Translations under genes and position numbers: made by a program | Shown: positions 1 through 6,300 of the stretch, in pieces | Layout: each line of letters begins with the position of its first letter | How positions within the stretch are numbered: position 1 is the first letter of the stretch | Assembly: GCA_029857925.1 (NCBI GenBank) | Contig: JAOUGF010000126.1 | Location: 1-6,483 of the forward strand | DNA from: Gammaproteobacteria bacterium | GTDB taxonomy: Bacteria; Pseudomonadota; Gammaproteobacteria; S012-40 | Reading direction: 5' to 3' | Length of the DNA stretch: 6,483 nucleotides | The notes under the pieces: generated by a model | Seen by the model: only the letters and a program-made list of their open reading frames with translations | What the model was told of the DNA's origin: nothing | Databases searched by the model: none

Positions 1-2370
1 GACCGCCGCGGTTTCGGTTATTTCAAAACAGATACAAGGCGGAGGAATCCCGTGGATGTCAAATTGCTCAACGACAAATTCAAAGAATTGCGCTTTGCAT
101 AAGGTATTGCCGGATAGGTTTATTGAGAATATTGAATTACTGTATGTGCTGTCGACAGGCAGGCGGGCGATCATCTTAAATGCTTGAGATACCACCCACT
201 TGTCGATATCGAACATCAGGTCATAGCGTTCTGCGGCAGGGATAAACGCCATTGGGGGGATCAATGTCCCGTCATCCTCCAACATGCGTACCAGGAGCTC
301 GAATTTTTTGCCTTTCTTATCATTGATATCTATGGCGCGAATTTCTTGATGATAGAGTATGAATTTGTTGTTGGTCAACGCGTCCTTTATTCGTTTAAGC
401 CAGATGATTTGCTGGCTATTATAAGGATGTTCATTGTCACCTTCGGGATTGTCTATGTGGACGTGGTTTTTGCCTTTACCCTTGGCGATATAGCATGCAG
501 AATCGGCGATGCTCAATATCATAGACAAATCACCTACCTCAGGTGAAAACTGCGTAACACCTATGCTCGCGCTGATGTCATAGCTGACACCTTGCCAACC
601 GAATTTTATATTCTGTATGTGTTCACGAATTTCATTGGCAATTTTTTCCGCGTCAGGTATCGGGCAGTGAGCCAGAAGAATTGCGAATTCGTCGCCGCCG
701 ATGCGTGCTAATCTGTCAGCGATACGGGTATGCACCCTGAGTTCAGCGGCGACGCGTTTTAACAATTCATCACCGGCGATGTGGCCTGCGGAATCGTTGA
801 CACGCTTAAAATGGTCCAAGTCGATAAACAATAAAGCATGTTTCACGTGCTCATTTTTTGAAGCGACAATGGCATCGTTTAGCACCATTTCAAATGCCGT
901 TCTATTGAGCAAGCCCGTGAGTGCATCGTGTCGCGCCTGGTAGGTCAATACATTGATAGCGCTGCGCACATCGCTGGCATCGTGGATAGCCATCACCAGC
1001 CCGGATACTTTACCCTCAGAATCAAACATAGGTGACAAGATACCGGAGACAGGCACCTCGCGGCCGTACTTGTTAGTGAGGATGTGATCCTCTCGAAATA
1101 CCGTTTTCGTTTTGTTATGGATACTGTCCGAAACATAGTGAGAGTTTTCAACACCGGTGGATTCCAGCCTTAGCTTGATGATGTCCTGCAATATGAGTCC
1201 CTTTGCATCCTGCGTCTTCCATCCGGTGATAATTTCCGCTGCAGGATTTAGAAAAACAATTTTCCCATCGCTATCGGTGGTAACTACGCCGTCGCCGATA
1301 GATTCGAGGGTTACCTGCGCGCGTTGACCGTCGTTATACAGGCGTTGTTCAGTGTTTAGGCGTTCTAATTCCGCAGAGGCACGGGATGCGAATATTTTCA
1401 TAATCGGAATAATTTCTTGATCGCGTGCCAATGGTTGGTCATGCATCACCACCAATACGCCGACTGTGGTATCGCTGCTGTCGTTCAAGGGTAGTGCCCA
1501 ACAACTTTTTACTTGAAGCTTGTTTTGGAATTCAATGTCTGGCATCAGTTTAACTACCGATTCGCCGCAATAACACAATCTGCCTTGACACCCTGCGTCA
1601 CTGACTATGTTATATGAAAAATTTTCGGCGAGGCTATCGTGTTGCCAAACCGCGATCGTGGAGATTTGATCACGCTTTTTATTTAGCTTTCCGATAAACG
1701 CGTAGGATATCGACAAGGCCTGCGATAGATGTGTTACCACTGACTTGAAAAAATCATCGCCAATCTTCGCGCCAGTACCTTCAACCAGGCTTTTTAGCAA
1801 ATTGGTAGTGATGGAGGTCTGCTGGAGGGTTTCGGTTAATTTTGCTTTTGCACTGCAAAAATCTTCTGCGCGACAAGGCGATAATTTATTGAATTGTACT
1901 CCAAATGCCAATGCAAGGTTGTATGCCGCCATGATGGCATATTCATTGAACGGCTCGGACTCTCTACTGAAAACTATCAGTGCGTTGACGCTGTCCCGTA
2001 TTGAGATTTTGATGATGATACTCTGTACGCACGGCGTGGGTTGCGCTTCGCAAACAGCGCCTTGAAAATGTACTATCGTTTTGGTCACATCGGACAGAAA
2101 CTCTGCAAATGCGGGAATATTTTTTGAGCATGTAAAAGTGGTTTTTGCCGGGGGAGACACCACGCCGTGTTCGAACAAAACAAGTAATTCACCGGCATTT
2201 GGATCTTGCGTTGAAGAAATGCACCATCCACACCAGTCCATATTGACCAGACGATGAAGGTGAACCGTGAACAAGTCCAGCAGGTTGGGGAGGCTCCGGC
2301 TATCGGCAAACGCGACGAGTGCATCAGAAAGCGCGTTAGCGTCTATGCGATTTAGATCGCTTTGCCGCAT
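1..2370 (-). CDS. GAF-GAF-PAS-GGDEF-EAL cyclic-di-GMP synthase/phosphodiesterase, C-terminus cut by window edge
   Basis: Seen: 790 uninterrupted codons read leftward from ATG 2370 and off position 1. Residues about 1-165 look like a divergent GAF domain. Residues about 198-345 form a second GAF with a Cys cluster (C261, C266, C268). Residues about 350-470 are a PAS domain opening with LESIGDGVVTTD. A GGDEF domain starts near D482 (DALTGLLNR); its active site GGDEF is at 558-562 and the inhibitory RxxD (R549, D552) lies exactly five residues before it. An EAL domain begins near 655: the signature reads ELLVR (691-695), with N751 in INLSG and E783/E786 in FEITET. No membrane segment or signal peptide, so it should be cytosolic. 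Known: GGDEF makes c-di-GMP from two GTP; EAL hydrolyses it to pGpG; GAF and PAS sense ligands or redox state. Inferred: a bifunctional or switchable enzyme. The distal EAL motifs (DDFG, Lys, Gln) lie outside the window. The start is uncertain: the frame is open back to a stop at 2565, with TTG 2433 and GTG 2442 as alternatives. Confidence 0.93.
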   Translation of the reverse strand, partial: MRQSDLNRIDANALSDALVAFADSRSLPNLLDLFTVHLHRLVNMDWCGWCISSTQDPNAGELLVLFEHGVVSPPAKTTFTCSKNIPAFAEFLSDVTKTIVHFQGAVCEAQPTPCVQSIIIKISIRDSVNALIVFSRESEPFNEYAIMAAYNLALAFGVQFNKLSPCRAEDFCSAKAKLTETLQQTSITTNLLKSLVEGTGAKIGDDFFKSVVTHLSQALSISYAFIGKLNKKRDQISTIAVWQHDSLAENFSYNIVSDAGCQGRLCYCGESVVKLMPDIEFQNKLQVKSCWALPLNDSSDTTVGVLVVMHDQPLARDQEIIPIMKIFASRASAELERLNTEQRLYNDGQRAQVTLESIGDGVVTTDSDGKIVFLNPAAEIITGWKTQDAKGLILQDIIKLRLESTGVENSHYVSDSIHNKTKTVFREDHILTNKYGREVPVSGILSPMFDSEGKVSGLVMAIHDASDVRSAINVLTYQARHDALTGLLNRTAFEMVLNDAIVASKNEHVKHALLFIDLDHFKRVNDSAGHIAGDELLKRVAAELRVHTRIADRLARIGGDEFAILLAHCPIPDAEKIANEIREHIQNIKFGWQGVSYDISASIGVTQFSPEVGDLSMILSIADSACYIAKGKGKNHVHIDNPEGDNEHPYNSQQIIWLKRIKDALTNNKFILYHQEIRAIDINDKKGKKFELLVRMLEDDGTLIPPMAFIPAAERYDLMFDIDKWVVSQAFKMIARLPVDSTYSNSIFSINLSGNTLCKAQFFEFVVEQFDIHGIPPPCICFEITETAAV

Positions 2371-2409
2371 AACAGCGATCGTTCCATCGGTATCCTGCGT
2401 GGTACTTAA

Positions 2410-2415
2410 CTCCTT
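2410..2415 (-). promoter_or_regulatory. Shine-Dalgarno-like AAGGAG too far from the annotated ATG
   Basis: The minus strand reads AAGGAG at 2415-2410, a strong ribosome-binding match, but it is 39 bases before ATG 2370 and has no ATG, GTG or TTG at normal distance in the gene's frame. It lies downstream of TTG 2433, so it cannot serve that start either. The real start is therefore unsettled: GGGGTG-like bases stand about six bases before TTG 2433, and a GGAA stands about 11 before ATG 2370. Confidence 0.3.
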
Positions 2416-2463
2416 GATAATTTTATGAATCAACCGGCACACCCCACGTTGATGTTCACGCTT

Positions 2464-2492
2464 TATATAAAGATAAGATTTAATAATGACTA
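2464..2492 (-). promoter_or_regulatory. Weak sigma70-like promoter candidate for the GGDEF-EAL gene
   Basis: On the minus strand TAGTCA (2492-2487) lies 17 bases before TATATA (2469-2464); each matches four of six consensus bases, and an overlapping TATAAA (2467-2462) is a better -10 on its own. Transcription would begin near 2457, leaving room for either the TTG 2433 or the ATG 2370 start. The area is AT-rich, so chance matches are likely. Confidence 0.25.
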
Positions 2493-2598
2493 TATCGGAC
2501 AGGATTAGTAGGTTTTTGAGCGTTTTGTTTCGATTGAAGACGTTGAAATTCCTCAAATCGAATCAGGCGGGCTAAGCTCCGTAAGTCATTATCCATGC

Positions 2599-2615
2599 AT
2601 GAGAAAATTACTCAT
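2599..2615. repeat. Small inverted repeat ATGAG / CTCAT
   Basis: ATGAG (2599-2603) and CTCAT (2611-2615) are perfect inverted copies around seven AT bases, within an AT-rich stretch. It could be an operator or a chance palindrome; it is far from the promoter candidates of both genes. Confidence 0.3.
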
Positions 2616-2646
2616 CATCATGAATAGTATGATTAAAAATAATACC

Positions 2647-2767
2647 GCTTGCAGCCCAATCATCGCTTGTCCGTGAGCACGGTCGCTCTCACCAACCCGC
2701 TACCCAGAGGGTGCAAGCCGCGCGAAGGAGGGAATTCTATTCCGATGAATTTTGATACCGGGTTGGT
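2647..2767. other. Cluster of interlocking inverted repeats, candidate structured RNA or regulatory element
   Basis: Seen: stem A pairs 2647-2657 with 2709-2718 (GCTTGCA with TGCAAGC, then CCC with GGG after one bulged G). Stem B pairs GTGAG 2673-2677 with CTCAC 2688-2692, and overlaps a near-palindrome CCGTGAGCACGG at 2671-2682. Stem C is a perfect 9-bp pair, ACCAACCCG 2691-2699 with CGGGTTGGT 2759-2767. Smaller hairpins are ACCC/GGGT (2702-2712) and GGAAT/ATTCC (2731-2743). Stems A and C cross, so together they would form a pseudoknot or two alternative folds. The patch is more GC-rich than its surroundings and carries AAGGAGG at 2725-2731. No known riboswitch or integron attC pattern fits. 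Its strand, transcription and function are unknown. Confidence 0.45.
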
Positions 2768-2774
2768 TACATAG
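2745..2774 (+). CDS. Possible nine-codon leader ORF (MNFDTGLVT)
   Basis: ATG 2745 opens a nine-codon frame ending at TAG 2774. A perfect AAGGAGG sits at 2725-2731, 13 bases upstream, which is longer than usual. A GGAAT/ATTCC hairpin (2731-2743) lies between them and could shorten the effective distance. Stem C of the surrounding element overlaps the end of the ORF. It is too short to judge by content; it may be a regulatory leader peptide, a remnant of a lost gene, or chance. Confidence 0.15.
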   Translation: MNFDTGLVT

Positions 2775-3034
2775 GTTGTGTCGGAAAATGGCGCGTCAAT
2801 TAATAAGTGCGTTGAAAACTAATTAACGCCATTAGAATAGGTATATTTATCTTCAACCCTAGATTCGTGTAGCCATTGATTTTTCACTGCAAATTCATAA
2901 CGACGTATTTTTTGGCATTAATGTCGTCCACGTTACGAAATTGAGTCCAGTAGTTTGTCAGCAATCCTTTGAAACTCATTAGAGAAATTATCTAAAGTCA
3001 CGCCTATTTATTCCGATAACTGTGCCGATCATCG
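2775..3034. other. AT-rich intergenic stretch with no recognised gene
   Basis: No protein-like frame, RNA gene or known element is visible. The only structure noted is an inverted repeat ACGAC (2900-2904) / GTCGT (2933-2937). TAGAAT (2833-2838) follows TTGAAA (2812-2817) at 15 bases, too close for a good sigma70 promoter. Confidence 0.6.
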
Positions 3035-3056
3035 AAATGTGATCTTGTTCACACTA
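3035..3056 (+). promoter_or_regulatory. CRP/Vfr-type operator upstream of the lipoprotein gene
   Basis: TGTGA (3038-3042) and TCACA (3049-3053) are separated by exactly six bases, a perfect match to the two CRP half-sites, and the AAA to the left also fits the 22-base consensus. Known: cAMP-CRP and its Pseudomonas relative Vfr bind such sites. A weak extended -10, TATTAG (3071-3076), would put transcription start about 37 bases from the operator centre, close to but not at the usual class II position of 41.5. The lipoprotein gene begins about 220 bases downstream and is the likeliest target; the leftward gene is much further away. Confidence 0.6.
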
Positions 3057-3087
3057 TGGCGCAACTCTTGTATTAGCCAGTGTGAAT
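3048..3087. repeat. Inverted repeat TTCACACT / AGTGTGAA next to the CRP site
   Basis: TTCACACT (3048-3055) and AGTGTGAA (3079-3086) are perfect 8-base inverted copies 23 bases apart. The first is the right half of the CRP-type operator, and the second supplies another TGTGA half-site. This could be a second weak binding site or a DNA hairpin flanking the promoter. Confidence 0.4.
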
Positions 3088-3143
3088 TTTTCCAATAAGC
3101 GATTAGACCTTGAAGGATAACGATAAATTTTTGATCACGCACA

Positions 3144-3180
3144 GGCGTTTTTTTGACGCCAGGGGTGGAATTCCCTTTTT
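3144..3180 (+). terminator. Attenuator-like hairpins with T-tract in the lipoprotein leader
   Basis: Two adjacent hairpins precede the lipoprotein gene. The first is GGCGT (3144-3148) / ACGCC (3156-3160) around a T-rich loop. The second is AGGGG (3161-3165) / TCCCT (3172-3176), followed at once by a run of T to 3180. The second resembles a short intrinsic terminator, but a stem of five pairs including one G-U is weak. TCCCT can instead pair with AGGGA at 3224-3228, which would undo it, as expected of an attenuator. Its activity is inferred only. Confidence 0.3.
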
Positions 3181-3261
3181 GTGTTGGGTCGGGCCACTGA
3201 GGACCGTCGAAACCCGGCGGGGCAGGGAGAAAGCGAATGGGCACTATGGGTATAACTAATT

Positions 3262-3266
3262 AGGAG
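3262..3266 (+). promoter_or_regulatory. Ribosome binding site of the lipoprotein gene
   Basis: AGGAG stands seven bases before ATG 3274. This good spacing, with the lipoprotein signal peptide beginning right after the ATG, fixes the start of the rightward gene. Confidence 0.85.
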
Positions 3267-3273
3267 AGTTGGC

Positions 3274-3342
3274 ATGACTAAATTGCGAACATCCGTGTGG
3301 GCGGTAAGTGCGCTCAGCACGGCATTGCTATTCGCAGGCTGC
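3274..3342 (+). other. Lipoprotein signal peptide and lipobox
   Basis: The start shows a short basic n-region (K3, R5), a hydrophobic stretch (VWAVSALSTALLFAG) and the lipidated Cys at codon 3340-3342. F at -3 of the lipobox is less common than L or V, but A at -2 and G at -1 are standard. Known: signal peptidase II cuts before the Cys after diacylglyceryl transfer. Confidence 0.85.
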
Positions 3343-6300
3343 GGTGGTAATAGCGGCGGTAGCAGTTCAACAACGGCGTCCTCTAGCCCGAAAATTTCGG
3401 GTGTGGTGACAGTTTCCAGCACAGCGGCGAAGGGGTCGGCGACCCTCAAGGCGCTCAACAGCGCACCGCACGGCAAACCTGGTAGTGCGATGTATAAGTC
3501 GACGGTGGGTAAGGGCGGTGGCGCCTATAATTTCTTGCCCTCGGTGCCCGCGCGTAAGGGTTTTGCGAATGCCGAAGTGTTTTTATACGATGCGGATCAT
3601 CCAGAGTGGAAGTCACCGGTGGCGGAAACGACCACGGACTCGACCGGCCACTATACGTTAAACACGTATATGAATGCATCTTCCAACAGTAACGCCTATT
3701 CCGACGGTGCCACGCTGGCCGACGGGCATTACACGTTGATTGCGTCGAAATATGACCCGACCTTGGGTGCGACCCTGGTCGCGATGCAGAGCATCGCGCA
3801 AGACGTGGCGGGTTCCGTCGCGGGTAATGACCTTGAGGCGGTGCCTAGCGATGTCGTACCGTCTGTCGATACCGTTGTGGGTTACGCCAAAAACACCGAC
3901 GGCACCGAGACCTGGGGCGCCGCGAGCGTAAACTTGGCGACCAATGGCACGATCCAGGTGTCGTTCAACATGCCGATGGCGCGCGATTCTGTCACTGGCA
4001 ACACGACCTCTGGGTTGGCGGCGGGTATCACCCTTACCCCCACTGTGGCCGGTGTATGGGAAATCTCCCCTGATTGGACGATGGCGAGCTTCCGCCCGGA
4101 TGTGAGCTTGGCGGCGACGACCCTCTATACCGTCACTGTTAAAGGCGATGATTACTATAAGAGCGGTGCGGTGAAAAATGTCTATGGCAATCGTTTGGCG
4201 AAGACGGCCTATGGCTATTTCACCACCTTAGCGGCGGCCGACACTTCGGCGCCCACGGTGACTTTGATCAGCCCCGCGACAGCGACAGGCGTAGACCCGA
4301 CCACGGCGATCAAAATCACATCTGACGAGCAGTTAGATGTCACAAAATTGACCTTATCGCTGACCCCGAGTCTGGGTAGCAAACCCGAGGTGAATTACAC
4401 CTTCGTGAGCGCCACACAACATGTGTATGAATTAGTGACGGCCAGCACCAAGAGCATGGGTGTCAACTATGTCGGTAGCATCACCGGTCTGAAAGACTTG
4501 GCGGGCAATGCCGCAGCCAGCATTGCGGTTGATTTCACCACGTCTTCTAGCGTCACTGGCGCTGGCACGATCTCCGCCGATACCAGCATCGCCGCGATCC
4601 AAGTGGCGTCTGCTGACCTGTTCTCCAAGTGGATAGGCGCAATGAGTGAACGCAATATCGGTAAGTGGCAAGGCCTGACCGCCGGTAACTTCGCGATGGA
4701 CTACAACCTTGCTCAAGGTTTCGATTCCACCGATGTGAACCGCGACGGCGTGTACAGCCTGGATGAATTCAGCACCATGTTGTCTGAAAAGGCCTTCCCG
4801 ATGTGGCAATATTGTGGCGTCAAACTCATAGGCAACACCAATGTGGCGGACGATAGCGCGATCGTCGGTAACATCAATGTCGATGCCGCCAACAACAAGG
4901 CCGATTTTGAGTTCAAGTTATCCGGCACCTCTAGCGTGGGCGGCAAAGATTGTTCAGAAGCCACGCCGAAAGAGTCCCTGTTCGCTACCGTGCGTAAGAT
5001 CGGCGGGTATTGGAAGGTAGAGCATGCGTCCGTCGGCGTCGATACACGCGGCCAAAGCATAGGTCAAGTGACGGCGATGAGCCTGGTCGGCCCGGATGAA
5101 GACACCGTGATGGTAGACAGCCAAATGGGTCCGCCGACCTTCAAGTATGCGAGCCCGGCGGCCAACACCACGTTTGTCTATGCGGCCGGTAGCCCGTTGC
5201 GTTTTGAATGGACTGCGGTCACCGGTGCAACCGCCTACGTGTTTATCGTGATGAGCGCGGACGATCCGACCAGTGGTATGGCGCTGGCCATGCCTGCAGA
5301 CAAGACGGTGCTCGATTTTAGCGACCCTAACGCAATGCCCAATGGTGGCGGTGGCGGCGGTGGTGGTGGTGGTGGCGGAACAGCCGCCGGTAACACCAGC
5401 ACCTCGCCGAATTACCCCGTCTCCAAGGCCTTTGGTTTTGAGAAAGACATGAAGGCTGGCGCGGGATCGGCCTTAGTCTGGCAGATCGCGGCCCTGGGCA
5501 ACAACACCGTAGCGCAAATCAAGCAAGGTACGAACAGCAGCCTGGCGAAAGATTTGGCAGCGATCAGTGCGACGCGCCGCATCTTAATCGGTGGCGTGAA
5601 TACCGAGACCAAGCTCGCGCTGAATGCGCAAGTCGGTGCAGGGGATCCCTTGCCCTACGACGCCAGCATTCCCTATAACATCAATTACAACGGGTTCGAT
5701 ATTACCGGTGTTACGATCGCAAATGCTTATGCAGCAGATCATAGCGGCATGGTTGAAGTCACGCTGACCAGCGAGAGCCTGAAAGTGCTCGAAGCGGTGA
5801 GTTACAATCAAAACTGCACCTATGACCCGATGACCCAGCAACAGTCTTGTGTGGCTGCACCCAACCTCACCATAAGCGACAACCTCGGTCGTCTGTCGTT
5901 GGATGGCGCGTTCCGTCAGGAATTTATGTTGGATTTCGATCCGGATACCAACGTAAACGTGGTTAAAACCACCCGTTCGGCGACCGATATTGATCCGTTG
6001 GTAACAACACCCGTCACCGTGTACCAATACACGCTCAAGGTGGTTGTGCAACTGACCAAGGGTTGGAACCACTTCAATATGATGGATCATATGGTTTCTT
6101 GCGGTACCAACTGTTACTACGGTAGCTCTGAGACACGTTGGCGCGAGTTCAACGTGAACACCACCAACGGTATTACGCCACCGTTGCTTGTTGGCACCGT
6201 GACCGCCACCAGCGTGTCGGCTGCTAATGTCACCACGACGACAGCGTTAACCTCTGACAATTGGCAGTTCTACAACGGCAATTCTGCGGTGCTTGATGTC

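Larger units (their letters stand above)
2371..3273. other. Long divergent intergenic region
   Basis: About 900 bases separate the starts of the two outward-reading genes. The DNA is visibly more AT-rich than the rightward gene. No open frame here has both a plausible ribosome binding site and protein-like content. It holds a weak leftward promoter, a cluster of inverted repeats (2647-2767), a CRP-type operator (3035-3056) and a hairpin-rich leader (3144-3220), listed separately. No tRNA, known riboswitch signature, CRISPR repeat or insertion-sequence end was recognised. Confidence 0.8.

Noticed and set aside
184..2324. Plus-strand and other-frame ORFs within the GGDEF-EAL gene
   Set aside because: They lie antisense to, or out of frame with, conserved GGDEF, PAS and GAF motifs and have no features of their own.
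2599..2676. 25-codon ORF MRKLLIIMNSMIKNNTACSPIIACP
   Set aside because: No ribosome binding site precedes its ATG, it is short, and it runs into the inverted-repeat cluster; the hydrophobic start is not enough to call a gene.
2691..2767. Integron attC site, because of ACCAACCCG and CGGGTTGGT arms
   Set aside because: The arms do not fit the RYYYAAC and GTTRRRY core sites, and no integrase or cassette gene lies in the window.
3193..3199. GCCACTG, a core piece of cobalamin riboswitches
   Set aside because: The other conserved cobalamin segments are not found in order around it, so the seven bases are probably chance.
3144..3273. c-di-GMP (GEMM-I) riboswitch in the lipoprotein leader
   Set aside because: It would fit the neighbouring c-di-GMP enzyme, but the conserved GCAAA, ACGCAAAGCC and GGTAGCGGGG segments are absent. 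The short resemblance on the minus strand near 2700 (GGGTAGCGGG) also lacks the rest of the aptamer.
3029..3476. Minus-strand open frames of 71 and 113 codons around the lipoprotein start
   Set aside because: They overlap the CRP site, leader and signal-peptide coding region of a well-supported plus-strand gene, lack ribosome binding sites and have no protein-like domain content.
4732..4767. Dockerin module
   Set aside because: Only one EF-hand-like loop is present; dockerins need a tandem pair, and no cohesin or cellulase context is seen.
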